Source: Pseudomonas frederiksbergensis (GTDB lineage: Bacteria; Pseudomonadota; Gammaproteobacteria; Pseudomonadales; Pseudomonadaceae). Taken from it: a DNA stretch of 64,000 nucleotides. The translations under genes and the position numbers were made by a program. Of the stretch, positions 53,880 through 63,906 are shown one piece after another. The notes under the pieces are model-generated. The model was not told where the DNA came from, made no database searches, and was given only the letters and a program-made list of their open reading frames with translations. The stretch is from positions 434,001-498,000 of the forward strand of contig NZ_JQGJ02000001.1 of the NCBI RefSeq assembly GCF_000802155.2, written 5' to 3'. Each line of letters begins with the position of its first letter. The stretch's first letter is position 1.

Positions 53880-54413
53880 CTACAGGCGGATCTTGGCCGC
53901 TGGCGTCACATCGATCCGCGACACCGCACTGCTCAGCCGCCCGAGTCGATGGTTGTGATTGGCAATGATCTGCTCGGCCGACAGGCTACCGTTGTTTACC
54001 GTCGAGTGGGCGTCGGCGGCCAGGACCACTTCGTACCCCAGGGCATGGGCCTGGCGCACGGTCGCGTTGATGCAATAGTCCGTTTGCAGCCCGCAGATCA
54101 CCACGCGATCGATGCTCCGGGCTTGCAGCAGCGCCAGCAGGCCGGTCTGGTAGAACGCGTCCGGGGTGGTCTTGCGCACGCGTAAGTCATCCACTCCGGT
54201 GAGCAAGCCGTCGGCCAACTGCCAGGCGGCGCTGCCATGTGCCAGCGAGCCGTCCAGCTCTTCATGCTGGATAAGGATCACCGGCAACCCGACAGCCCGG
54301 GCCCTGGCGCTGAGGTCGTTGATGGTCTGGACCAGGCGTTGGCTGTCGAAGCATTCCTCCTCCCCGGCACACAGCCCCTCCTGGACATCGATGATCAGCA
54401 ATGCGGTGATCAT
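53880..54413 (-). CDS. Isochorismatase-like cysteine hydrolase
   Basis: A 177-residue alpha/beta hydrolase of the isochorismatase/nicotinamidase superfamily. The triad is visible as Asp in ALLIIDVQEGL, Lys in RVRKTTPDAFYQTG and Cys in ICGLQTDYCINATVRQA. The cis-peptide region VICGLQTDYC is typical of the cysteine-hydrolase branch. The substrate (an amide or ureide) cannot be read off. It is 18 nt upstream of the ggt gene in transcription terms (ggt ends beyond it on the same strand), so co-transcription is possible. Confidence 0.9.
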   Translation of the reverse strand: MITALLIIDVQEGLCAGEEECFDSQRLVQTINDLSARARAVGLPVILIQHEELDGSLAHGSAAWQLADGLLTGVDDLRVRKTTPDAFYQTGLLALLQARSIDRVVICGLQTDYCINATVRQAHALGYEVVLAADAHSTVNNGSLSAEQIIANHNHRLGRLSSAVSRIDVTPAAKIRL

Positions 54414-54431
54414 ATTCGCCTCTTCGAATGG

Positions 54432-56159
54432 TCAGTAGCCCAACGACAACCCGGTGTTGCGGCGTGGATCGTTAGCGCCGTAGAAGCGGTTCTTGCCCAC
54501 CGGCTTGCCGCCCAATGACGGCGCGCCCACCAGGATCGCGGCAATGTGGTTCGGGTCCTGTGGGCCGGCAAACTTATGGCCCCAGCTCTCCAGCAACTTC
54601 AGGGTATCGGGGCTGGCGGCGAAGGTCTCCAGGTTGGTCTCTTCCGGCATCCACTGTTGATGGAAGCGCGGCGCATCGACGGCTTCCTGCAGGTTCATGC
54701 CGTAGTCGATCACATTGAGGATGGTCAGCAAGGTCGCCGTGATGATGCGGCTGCCGCCCGGCGTGCCGACCACCATGACGGTCTTGCCGTCCTTGGTGAC
54801 GATGGTCGGGCTCATGGATGAGAGCGGCGCCTTGCCCGGCGCGATGGCGTTGGCTTCGCCCTGCACCAGGCCATACATGTTGGGCACGCCGACCTTGGCG
54901 GTGAAGTCATCCATTTCATCATTGAGGATCACCCCGGTCTTGCTCGCCATCACGCCGGCGCCGAACCAGTCGTTGAGGGTGTAGGTGACGGAAACGGCGT
55001 TGCCCCATTGGTCGACGATCGAATAATGCGTGGTGTTGCTGCCCTCATGGGGCGCCACGCCGGGTTTGATCTTTTGCGAGTCGCCGGCTTTTTGCGGCTC
55101 GATCGCGGCGCGCAGCTTTGCCGCGTAGTTCTTGTCCAGCAAATGGTCGATGGGGTTCTGCACGAAGTCCGGGTCGCCCAGGTAGCTGTTGCGGTCGACA
55201 TAGGCGTGACGCATGGCTTCGATCTGGTAGTGCATGCCCTGGGCCGAATGGAAACCCAGGTCTTTCATCGGGTAGCCGTCGAGGATGTTCATGATCTGGC
55301 ACAGCACTACGCCGCCAGAACTGGGTGGCGGCGCGGAGATGATGTGATAGCCACGATAATCGCATTCCACCGGCGCCAGCTCGCGGGTCTTGTACTTGTC
55401 CAGGTCCGCCTGGGTGATGATGCCTTTGTTGGCCTGGCTGGAAGTCACCAGCGCATCGGCCACCCAGCCTTTATAGAAGCCATCGGCGCCCTTGGCGGAG
55501 ATTTCCCGCAGCGTCTTGGCGAGGTCTTTTTGCACCAGTTTCTGGCCGACCTGCATAGGCTCGCCGTTATGAAGGAAGATCGCGCCGGAATCACGCGCAT
55601 CCTTCTTGAAGACATCCGTGGCGGTTTCCAGCAGTTCCACATCGCCCTGCTCCAGGACAAAACCGTCTTCGGCGAATTTGATCGCCGGCGCGATCAATTC
55701 CGCCCGGGGTTTGCTGCCATATTTCTTCAACGCCAGTTCCATGCCGGACACGGTGCCGGGCACGCCTACTGCCAAATGGCCGCGCGTGCTGAGTTCGGGT
55801 ATGACGTTGCCGTCCTTGTCCAGGTACATGTCGGCGGTGGCCGCCAGGGGGGCTTTTTCGCGGAAGTCCAGGAAGGTCTTGCGGCCATCGGCCATTTGCA
55901 AGGTCATGAAACCACCACCACCGAGGTTACCCGCCGCCGGGTAAACCACCGCCAAGGCATAGCCCACCGCGACCGCCGCATCCACGGCGTTGCCACCGCT
56001 CTTGAGCACATCGACGCCGACGTGGGTTGCCAGGTGCTGGGCGGTGACGACCATGCCGTTCTCGGCGGCAACCGGGGCCTGGGACGCGGCGTGGGCAGTC
56101 AGACAGTAAAGGGAGAGCGAGGTAGCGATGAGGGTCCGGGCCAGTGATTCGAACTTCAT
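54432..56159 (-). CDS. ggt: Gamma-glutamyltransferase
   Basis: A 575-residue Ntn hydrolase that transfers or hydrolyses gamma-glutamyl groups, for example from glutathione, in the periplasm. A signal peptide ends at about AHAASQ. Expected self-cleavage is before Thr376 in GSNTTHYSIVDQWGN, which becomes the nucleophile. Other signs are AAGNLGGGGFMTL, FLDFREKAPLAAT (Arg binds the glutamyl carboxylate), SAPPPSSGGVVLCQ and MVVGTPGGSRIITA (oxyanion Gly pair). The length is normal for the family. Confidence 0.96.
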   Translation of the reverse strand: MKFESLARTLIATSLSLYCLTAHAASQAPVAAENGMVVTAQHLATHVGVDVLKSGGNAVDAAVAVGYALAVVYPAAGNLGGGGFMTLQMADGRKTFLDFREKAPLAATADMYLDKDGNVIPELSTRGHLAVGVPGTVSGMELALKKYGSKPRAELIAPAIKFAEDGFVLEQGDVELLETATDVFKKDARDSGAIFLHNGEPMQVGQKLVQKDLAKTLREISAKGADGFYKGWVADALVTSSQANKGIITQADLDKYKTRELAPVECDYRGYHIISAPPPSSGGVVLCQIMNILDGYPMKDLGFHSAQGMHYQIEAMRHAYVDRNSYLGDPDFVQNPIDHLLDKNYAAKLRAAIEPQKAGDSQKIKPGVAPHEGSNTTHYSIVDQWGNAVSVTYTLNDWFGAGVMASKTGVILNDEMDDFTAKVGVPNMYGLVQGEANAIAPGKAPLSSMSPTIVTKDGKTVMVVGTPGGSRIITATLLTILNVIDYGMNLQEAVDAPRFHQQWMPEETNLETFAASPDTLKLLESWGHKFAGPQDPNHIAAILVGAPSLGGKPVGKNRFYGANDPRRNTGLSLGY

Positions 56160-56291
56160 GAGTCGGTCTCTTCTTGTTCTTGAGGGTAGGGATCGCTTCA
56201 AAAGCACACAGGAGTATGGCTCGGTTTAAACAATATGCCTGTTTGCTGTAGGCTCGCGTGCTTGATCATCCCTTGCACAAGGACATTGCCG

Positions 56292-56723
56292 ATGACGCTG
56301 CGAATCGAACGCACGGACGCTCCAACCGATGAAGAACGCCAAGCCATCGTCGCGCCATTGCGCGCCTACAACGTCGCCCAAGCCGGTGGAAGCGCACCGG
56401 AACTGGTCGCCTGGCTGGTGCGTGACGAACACGATGCAATCGTCGGCGGACTGTATGGCCGGGTATTTTTCCGTTGGCTTTATATCGAATTGCTGGTGGT
56501 GCCTGAACAAGCGCGCGGCCAGGGCACGGGCTCGAAACTGATGCAAATGGCCGAACAACTGGCCCGGGAGAAGAATTGCGTGGGCATCTGGCTCGATACG
56601 TTCGACTTCCAGGCCCCGGATTTCTACCGCAGGCATGGCTTCACCGAATGCGGCCAGATCCATGACTATCCACCAGGGCATCAGCGCTTCTTTTTCCAGA
56701 AGCGCCTCGATTCCGAAAGTTGA
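56292..56723 (+). CDS. GNAT family N-acetyltransferase
   Basis: A 143-residue acetyltransferase. The CoA-binding loop is LVVPEQARGQGTGSKLMQMAE (motif A, RGQGTG), followed by VGIWLDTFDFQAPDFYRRHGFTECG with the Tyr often acting as general acid. Start MTLRIERTD at 56292 follows AAGGA; the in-frame ATG at 56235 gives an unrelated leader. The substrate is unknown. It is convergent with a lipoprotein gene. Confidence 0.9.
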   Translation: MTLRIERTDAPTDEERQAIVAPLRAYNVAQAGGSAPELVAWLVRDEHDAIVGGLYGRVFFRWLYIELLVVPEQARGQGTGSKLMQMAEQLAREKNCVGIWLDTFDFQAPDFYRRHGFTECGQIHDYPPGHQRFFFQKRLDSES

Positions 56724-56751
56724 AACTCACCCCGACATTGGTTCGTGGCGC

Positions 56752-57102
56752 TCAGAGGCACGTCGCCAACGCCGCCAACCGGCGCTTGGCGACAAAATCA
56801 TCATGCTTGGCGTAGTAATTCAGCGCCGTGCCCGTGGCACTGGTTTGCAGATCGACAAACGATTCGGCCGAACGGGTGTATACCGTCGAGCCACCTTGCT
56901 TGCCGGGCTGCAAGTAAGCGCCGGCATCGACCCCGAACACCGCCTCGTCTTCCCAGGCGAACTTCACGCATTGGGCGACATTCTGCTGGGGCTTGTCCGA
57001 GGACAAGGTCTTGTAGGGGGCTTGGGTCCGGGCCTGCTCCATCGCCGAACCCGCGCAGCCGGCCAGCAGGGTCGAGACCACGGCCACCATCAGCATTCGC
57101 AT
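56752..57102 (-). CDS. Small lipoprotein, 116 aa
   Basis: Lipobox LLAGC after MRMLMVAVVSTLLAGCAGSA. The mature part contains KFAWEDEAVFGVDAGAYLQPG, TVYTRSAESFVDLQT and LNYYAKHDDF, with a conserved-looking Cys pair (AQCVKF and the C-terminal ATCL). Many pseudomonad short lipoproteins share this layout; no function is known. Confidence 0.78.
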   Translation of the reverse strand: MRMLMVAVVSTLLAGCAGSAMEQARTQAPYKTLSSDKPQQNVAQCVKFAWEDEAVFGVDAGAYLQPGKQGGSTVYTRSAESFVDLQTSATGTALNYYAKHDDFVAKRRLAALATCL

Positions 57103-57234
57103 TGCATTTCACTCTTCGAAAAAAAGCCGACTGTAGCATTACGCCCCGGGTTGCCGTGCGGCTTTACCGAAATTTGCAGGCGACAACCGCTATCGATTCG
57201 CGCAACCTGTCGGCTTATCGACCAAGGAGCAACC

Positions 57235-57570
57235 ATGGCGACAACCGAACAGCAGCACGAACGAGCCCTGCAGATTTTTCTCGACGCACGCCCCCAACTG
57301 CGTCACGAACTGGACAACCTCAACCCGCTGCTGGCCCAGGCCAAGGGTGAAACCGCCGCACAATACCGCGCCGAGCGTTTGCACGAAGCGTTCGAAGCCG
57401 AGGCCGAACGCGTGGGCTTGTTCGCCTGGGAACTGACGCTGTTGCTGACGACCGCTTCAGCCGAGGACTACCAGGCCCAGCGCATGGAAGTGCACAAGGA
57501 AGTGGCGGAGATGGCGGGGTTGGAATGGGAGGAATATTGCGAGCTGTATGGCCTCACAAACCAAGGCTGA
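57235..57570 (+). CDS. DUF6388 family protein
   Basis: A 111-residue, all-helical acidic protein beginning MATTEQQHERALQIFLDARP. Typical family stretches are LNPLLAQAKGETAAQYRAERLHEAFEAEAERVGLFAWELTLLL (in part) and AEMAGLEWEEYCELYGL. No function is known. A strong AAGGAGC site precedes the ATG. It is divergent from the lipoprotein gene, and half of a REP unit follows. Confidence 0.82.
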   Translation: MATTEQQHERALQIFLDARPQLRHELDNLNPLLAQAKGETAAQYRAERLHEAFEAEAERVGLFAWELTLLLTTASAEDYQAQRMEVHKEVAEMAGLEWEEYCELYGLTNQG

Positions 57571-57679
57571 GCTCCCCTCGCCACAATGAGTACACCTGGA
57601 TTCTGTTTTGGAAGGCTCGCAATCGCCCCACCGCCCATAAAGCATTATCATGGCCGCAGTTTTGCCGATCGGGTCCGTC

Positions 57680-58072
57680 ATGAAGTTTGCCATCGCGCTG
57701 TTTTCCGCCGCTCACGCGCCCTCCTCGCGCCGCGCCTTGCTGTTTGCCCAGGCAGCGCTGGCCGCCGGGCATGAGATCGTGCGGTTGTTTTTCTACCAGG
57801 ACGGCGTTTACAACGCTGCCAACAGCGTCGTCACGCCTCAGGACGAGCAAGACCTGCCCCAGCAATGGCGCGCATTTGTCACCGAGCACCAGCTCGACGG
57901 CGTAGTGTGCATCGCCGCAGCATTACGCCGTGGCGTGTTGAACGAGGAAGAAGCCCAGCGCTACCAGCGTTCGGCGGCCAGCGCCGAAGCGCCGTGGGCC
58001 TTGTCCGGCCTGGGTCAGTTGCACGATGCGATCCAGGATGCCGACCGCTTGATCTGCTTCGGAGGCGCGTAA
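57680..58072 (+). CDS. tusD: Sulfurtransferase complex subunit TusD
   Basis: A 130-residue subunit of the TusBCD hexamer that relays persulphide sulphur from IscS/TusA to TusE for the 2-thiouridine of tRNA wobble uridines. The active Cys lies in DGVVCIAAALRRGVL, after the DsrE-fold start FAIALFSAAHAPSSRRALLFA. First gene of the five-gene set tusDCBE-ybiB; the stop overlaps tusC by 1 nt. Confidence 0.95.
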   Translation: MKFAIALFSAAHAPSSRRALLFAQAALAAGHEIVRLFFYQDGVYNAANSVVTPQDEQDLPQQWRAFVTEHQLDGVVCIAAALRRGVLNEEEAQRYQRSAASAEAPWALSGLGQLHDAIQDADRLICFGGA

Positions 58073-58434
58073 TGGCCAAGTCTTTATTGCTCATCAGCCG
58101 CCAAGCGCCTTGGTCCGGCCCTGGCGCCCGGGAAGCGTTGGACATCGTCTTGGCCGGCGGCGCGTTCGACTTGCCCATCGGCGTGCTGTTTCTCGATGAT
58201 GGCGTGTTTCAGCTCGCCGCCGGGCAGGACGCCAGGGCCATCCGGCAAAAGGACCTGAGCGCCAACTTGCAGGCCTTGCCGATGTTTGGCGTCGAAGATC
58301 TCTTCGTCTGTGCCGACAGCGCCGCGCAGCGCGGTCTCGCCGCCGATGCCCTGGCGCTGGACGACCTGAAAGTATTGGCCGCAGCGGACATCGCCGCGCT
58401 CATTGACCGTTACGACCAGGTGATCACCCTCTGA
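58072..58434 (+). CDS. tusC: Sulfurtransferase complex subunit TusC
   Basis: A 120-residue DsrF-type subunit: SLLLISRQAPWSGPGAREALDIVLAGGAFDLPIGVLFLDDGVFQL (in part) and the C-terminal DLKVLAAADIAALIDRYDQVI. No catalytic Cys is needed in this subunit, which is structural in the TusBCD complex. It overlaps both neighbours by 1 nt. Confidence 0.95.
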   Translation: MAKSLLLISRQAPWSGPGAREALDIVLAGGAFDLPIGVLFLDDGVFQLAAGQDARAIRQKDLSANLQALPMFGVEDLFVCADSAAQRGLAADALALDDLKVLAAADIAALIDRYDQVITL

Positions 58435-58727
58435 TGTCGACCTTGCATGTGTTGTCTCATTCCCCCTTCGGCGACAGCCGCCTCGCCAGTTGCCTGCGGA
58501 TCCTGGGAGACCACGACGCGCTGCTGCTGTGCGGCGACGCGGCTTATGCGCTGCAACCCGGCACCCTGCCGTTCGACACGCTGCAAGCCGGCGGCTGCAA
58601 AGTGTTCGTCCTGGCCGAAGACGCACAGGCCCGCGCCTTGGCTATTCCGGGCTGGGCCGAAGCCGTCGATTATCCGGCCTTCGTCGAGCTTTCGATCCAG
58701 CATGACAAGGTCAACAGCTGGCTATGA
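58434..58727 (+). CDS. tusB: Sulfurtransferase complex subunit TusB
   Basis: A 97-residue DsrH-type subunit beginning MSTLHVLSHSPFGDSRLASC, with the family end VDYPAFVELSIQHDKVNSWL. It completes TusBCD. The stop overlaps the tusE start by 4 nt (ATGA). Confidence 0.94.
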   Translation: MSTLHVLSHSPFGDSRLASCLRILGDHDALLLCGDAAYALQPGTLPFDTLQAGGCKVFVLAEDAQARALAIPGWAEAVDYPAFVELSIQHDKVNSWL

Positions 58728-59059
58728 AGACCCTGACCGTGGGCGAACGCAGCATTGCGCTGGACAAGGATGGCTACCTGGCCGACCTCAATGATTGGTC
58801 CGCCGACGTGGCCACCGCCCTGGCCACCGCCGAAGACATCGACTTGAGCCCCGAACACTGGGAAATCCTCGAACTGCTGCGAGCCTTCTACGATGAATTC
58901 CAGCTGTCCCCCGCCACCCGGCCACTGATCAAGTACACCGCGCTGAAACTGGGGGCGGACAAGGGCAACAGCCTGCACCTGAACCGATTGTTCAAAGGCA
59001 CTCCCGCCAAACTCGCCGCCAAGCTGGCGGGCCTGCCCAAACCGACGAATTGCCTATGA
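58724..59059 (+). CDS. tusE: Sulphur acceptor protein TusE (DsrC family)
   Basis: A 111-residue DsrC-like protein that takes persulphide from TusD and hands it to MnmA. It has the family pattern DKDGYLADLNDWSADVATALA, LSPEHWEILELLRAFYDEFQLSPATRPLIKY (in part), and the acceptor Cys at residue 110, the next-to-last position (PKPTNCL). Its stop overlaps ybiB (ATGA). Confidence 0.95.
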   Translation: MKTLTVGERSIALDKDGYLADLNDWSADVATALATAEDIDLSPEHWEILELLRAFYDEFQLSPATRPLIKYTALKLGADKGNSLHLNRLFKGTPAKLAAKLAGLPKPTNCL

Positions 59060-60057
59060 CCGACTTTCCAGCACTGACCCTTGAGACTCCAGCCGAACAC
59101 CCCTTCGCCCAGTTCGTGCGCATCCTTGGCAAAGGCAAGCGTGGCGCCCGGAACCTGACCCGTGAAGAAGCGCGGGAAGCCATGGGCATGGTGCTCGATG
59201 AACAGGTCGAAGAAACCCAACTGGGCGCATTCCTCATGCTGCTGCGGCACAAGGAAGAAAGCGCCGAGGAAATGGCCGGCTTCACCGAAGCCCTGCGTGA
59301 ACGCCTGGTGGTCCCGGCGTTGACGGTGGACCTCGACTGGCCAACCTACGCCGGCAAGAAGCGCCACTTGCCGTGGTACCTGCTGGCGGCCAAATGCCTG
59401 GGGCAGAACGGCGTGCGGATTTTCATGCACGGCGGCGGCGCTCACACCGCCGGGCGGCTGTACACCGAGCAACTGCTGGGCTTGCTGCAGATCCCGCTGT
59501 GCCGCGACTGGCAACAGGTCGGCACCGCGCTGGACAACGGCGGCCTGGCCTTCATGCCGCTGGTGGATTGGGCGCCGCAAATGCAGCGCATGATCGACCT
59601 GCGCAACACCTTGGGCCTGCGCTCGCCGATCCATTCCCTGGCGCGGATCCTCAACCCGCTGGGCGCACGCTGCGGCCTGCAAAGCATCTTCCACCCGGGC
59701 TACCAGGCCGTGCACCGCGAAGCCAGTGGCTTGCTCGGCGATACCGCCATCGTGATCAAGGGCGACGGCGGCGAGATCGAGATCAACCCGGACGCCGACA
59801 GTCATTTGTACGGCACCACCGGGGGCGTCAGTTGGGATGAGGAATGGCCACGCTTGTCCGAGCAGCGCCACGTCAAGCCGGAGAGTCTTGACCCCGAGCA
59901 TTTGAAAGCGATCTGGCGCGGCGACGTCGAGGACAGTTACCCGCAACTGGCGCTGATCGCCACCATGGCTTTGGCCTTGCGCGGCCTGGGTGATACTCGC
60001 GACGAAGCGTTCGAGAAGGCCCGGCAGTATTGGGATGCCCGGGATCGTTCGATATAA
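59056..60057 (+). CDS. ybiB: Glycosyl transferase family protein YbiB (TrpD2-like)
   Basis: A 333-residue relative of anthranilate phosphoribosyltransferase. The helical N-terminal domain reads LGKGKRGARNLTREEAREAMGMVLDEQ (in part), and the glycine-rich part is FMHGGGAHTAGRLYTEQLLG with the conserved IKGDGGEIEINPDAD. YbiB homologues bind nucleic acid rather than make tryptophan, so a role in DNA or RNA handling is likely. The 4-nt overlap with tusE puts it in the tus operon. Confidence 0.9.
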   Translation: MTDFPALTLETPAEHPFAQFVRILGKGKRGARNLTREEAREAMGMVLDEQVEETQLGAFLMLLRHKEESAEEMAGFTEALRERLVVPALTVDLDWPTYAGKKRHLPWYLLAAKCLGQNGVRIFMHGGGAHTAGRLYTEQLLGLLQIPLCRDWQQVGTALDNGGLAFMPLVDWAPQMQRMIDLRNTLGLRSPIHSLARILNPLGARCGLQSIFHPGYQAVHREASGLLGDTAIVIKGDGGEIEINPDADSHLYGTTGGVSWDEEWPRLSEQRHVKPESLDPEHLKAIWRGDVEDSYPQLALIATMALALRGLGDTRDEAFEKARQYWDARDRSI

Positions 60058-60145
60058 CCGATCATTAACGCCCAACCTTTGCGCTATTAGTTCGAACCTA
60101 TCGGCATAGACTCGTCTCGAATGATTATTGAGCGAGGACATTCAG

Positions 60146-61168
60146 ATGGGTTTGTTGGTCGAGGGCCGCTGGCAGGACCAGTGGTATGAAAGCAAGGACG
60201 GCAGTTTCCAGCGCGAGCAGGCGCAACGCCGCAATTGGGTGACCGCCGACGGCAGCCCGGGCCCTTCGGGCGAGGGCGGCTTCGCTGCCGAGGCCGGGCG
60301 CTACCATTTGTATGTATCCCTCGCCTGCCCCTGGGCGCACCGCACGCTGATCTTTCGCAAGCTCAAAGGCCTTGAAGACCTGATCGACGTCTCGGTGGTC
60401 AGCTACCTGATGCTGGAGAACGGCTGGACCTTCGACAAGACCCACGGCTCAACGGGCGACAAACTCGACGATCTGCAATTCCTGCACCAGCGCTACACCG
60501 CCGACACGCCGGACTACACCGGCCGCGTCACCGTGCCGGCGCTGTGGGACAAACAGCAACGGCGCATCGTCAGCAACGAATCGGCTGAAATCATCCGCAT
60601 GTTCAACAGTGCTTTCGATGGCCTGACCGGCAACGACCTGGACCTGTATCCCGAACACCTGCGACACGAGATTGATGCATTGAACGGGCGTATCTACCCG
60701 GCGGTGAACAACGGCGTTTATCGCGCCGGGTTCGCGACGACCCAGGCCGCTTATGAAGAGGCCTTCGACCAATTGTTCGCCGAACTGGATCGATTGGAAG
60801 CCCTGCTGGAAACCCGTCGTTACCTGGCAGGCGAATACCTGACCGAAGCGGATATCCGCTTGTTCACCACGATGATTCGTTTCGACGCGGTGTACTTCGG
60901 CCATTTCAAGTGCAACCTGCGGCGCATTGCCGATTATCCGAACCTGTCGAACTGGCTGCGGGAGCTATACCAATGGCCGGGGATTGCCGAGACCGTGGAT
61001 TTCACCCATATCCAGGGCCATTACTACGGCAGCCACAAGACCATCAACCCCAATGGGATCGTGCCCAAGGGACCGAAGCAGGACTTTACGGTGGCCCATG
61101 ATCGGGAGAGGTTGAGCGGGAAAGGGATCTGGCGTGGGACCGGGATTGATCCGAAGCATTCGTTATAG
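60146..61168 (+). CDS. yqjG: Glutathionyl-hydroquinone reductase (YqjG/xi-class GST)
   Basis: A 340-residue xi-class glutathione transferase that reduces glutathionyl-hydroquinones. The active Cys is residue 61 in SLACPWAHRTLIFRKLKGL; the GSH-binding VTVPALWDK and SNESAEIIRMFNSAF and the C-terminal all-helical domain with LTEADIRLFTTMIRFDAVYFGHFK (in part) match the family. The ATG at 60146 has GCGAGG upstream. It is 88 nt after ybiB and may have its own promoter. A REP hairpin follows, facing cysG. Confidence 0.93.
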   Translation: MGLLVEGRWQDQWYESKDGSFQREQAQRRNWVTADGSPGPSGEGGFAAEAGRYHLYVSLACPWAHRTLIFRKLKGLEDLIDVSVVSYLMLENGWTFDKTHGSTGDKLDDLQFLHQRYTADTPDYTGRVTVPALWDKQQRRIVSNESAEIIRMFNSAFDGLTGNDLDLYPEHLRHEIDALNGRIYPAVNNGVYRAGFATTQAAYEEAFDQLFAELDRLEALLETRRYLAGEYLTEADIRLFTTMIRFDAVYFGHFKCNLRRIADYPNLSNWLRELYQWPGIAETVDFTHIQGHYYGSHKTINPNGIVPKGPKQDFTVAHDRERLSGKGIWRGTGIDPKHSL

Positions 61169-61178
61169 CTGAAGGCGT

Positions 61179-61200
61179 CTTCGCGAGCAGGCTCGCGAAG
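61179..61200. terminator. REP/terminator hairpin between convergent yqjG and cysG
   Basis: CTTCGCGAGC and GCTCGCGAAG (10-bp stem, 2-nt loop). It lies just after the yqjG stop and before the cysG stop, and may terminate both. Confidence 0.7.
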
Positions 61201-61215
61201 AGCGCCGCACGGTCT

Positions 61216-62610
61216 TCAGACCTGCCCCTGAGCCCCTTCAAACCAGGCCAGCTTCTCGCGCAACTGCACCACTTCCCCAACGATCACCAAGGTCGGCGCA
61301 TGCACCTCGTGCTCGGCCACCAGCCGCGGCAAGTCTGCCAAAGTGCCGGTAAAGACCCGTTGGTTGGCTGTCGTACCCTGTTGGATCAACGCCGCTGGCG
61401 TGTCCGCCGCGCGACCGTGCTTGATCAGCTCGTTGCAAATCACTGGCAAGCCGACCAAACCCATGTAGAACACCAGCGTCTGCGCCGGCGACACCAGGTC
61501 GGCCCACGGCAAGTCGCTGGTGCCGTCCTTGAGGTGACCGGTGATGAACCGCACCGACTGGGCGTAGTCGCGATGGGTCAGCGGGATCCCGGCGTAGGCT
61601 GCGCAACCGCTGGCGGCGGTGATGCCCGGGACGACCTGGAACGGGATGCCATGGGCCGCCAGTTCTTCAATCTCTTCGCCACCACGACCGAAGATGAACG
61701 GATCGCCGCCCTTCAACCGCACCACGCGCTTGCCTTGTCGGGCCAGGTCCACCAGTTGCTGGTTGATCTGATCCTGCGGCACTGCGTGCTCGGAACGACG
61801 CTTGCCGACGTAGACCCGTTCGGCGTCGCGACGGCACAGTTCCAGGATCGCCGGGGCCACCAGGCGGTCGTAAAGCACCACGTCCGCCTGTTGCATCAGG
61901 CGCAAGGCGCGGAACGTCAGCAGGTCGGGATCACCCGGCCCGGCCCCCACCAGATAGACTTCACCCGGCGCGTTCGGCGCCTCACCATCGATTTTCTCCC
62001 GCAGCAGGCGTTCGGCTTCGGCGCCCTGCCCGGCCAACTGACGGTCGGCAATGGGGCCTTGGAATACCTCTTCCCAGAACGCCCGCCGCTGCTGGACATC
62101 CGGGAACAAGCCTTTGACCTGATTGCGAAAACGCGCCGCCAAACCGGCCAGTTGCCCGTACGTCGAGGGGATCCAGGTTTCCAGCTTGGCCCGGATCAGC
62201 CGCGCCAGCACCGGCGCATCGCCGCCACTGGACACCGCGATCACCAGCGGTGAGCGGTCGACGATGGCCGGGAAGATCACGCTGCACAGGGCCGGCGCGT
62301 CCACCACGTTGACCGGTACGCAACGCTTGTGGGCATCGGCCGAGACATGGGCGTTGAGCGGTTCATCGTCGGTGGCGGCGATGACCAGGCCGCAACCGTC
62401 CAGGTCCGCTTCCACGTAGCCACGCTGGACACACTCGCCACCGCTGCCACAGACCAGTTCCCGCAACTGCGGTTCGATGTCGGGTGCGACCACCCGCAGC
62501 AACGCACCGGCATCAACCAGCAGGCGAGACTTGCGCAAGGCAATCTCGCCGCCGCCAACCACCAGCACGCGGCTGCCGCGCAGGTTGTGGAACAGTGGCA
62601 AATAGTCCAT
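61216..62610 (-). CDS. cysG: Siroheme synthase CysG
   Basis: A 464-residue trifunctional enzyme. The N-terminal half is the NAD-dependent dehydrogenase/ferrochelatase ([20 protein letters not shown] and [18 protein letters not shown]), and the C-terminal half is the uroporphyrinogen-III methyltransferase ([52 protein letters not shown] and [25 protein letters not shown], in part). It makes siroheme for sulphite and nitrite reductases. The ATG is immediately after the serS stop. Confidence 0.97.
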   Translation of the reverse strand: MDYLPLFHNLRGSRVLVVGGGEIALRKSRLLVDAGALLRVVAPDIEPQLRELVCGSGGECVQRGYVEADLDGCGLVIAATDDEPLNAHVSADAHKRCVPVNVVDAPALCSVIFPAIVDRSPLVIAVSSGGDAPVLARLIRAKLETWIPSTYGQLAGLAARFRNQVKGLFPDVQQRRAFWEEVFQGPIADRQLAGQGAEAERLLREKIDGEAPNAPGEVYLVGAGPGDPDLLTFRALRLMQQADVVLYDRLVAPAILELCRRDAERVYVGKRRSEHAVPQDQINQQLVDLARQGKRVVRLKGGDPFIFGRGGEEIEELAAHGIPFQVVPGITAASGCAAYAGIPLTHRDYAQSVRFITGHLKDGTSDLPWADLVSPAQTLVFYMGLVGLPVICNELIKHGRAADTPAALIQQGTTANQRVFTGTLADLPRLVAEHEVHAPTLVIVGEVVQLREKLAWFEGAQGQV

Positions 62611-63903
<1,293 letters not shown>

Positions 63904-63906
63904 TTA

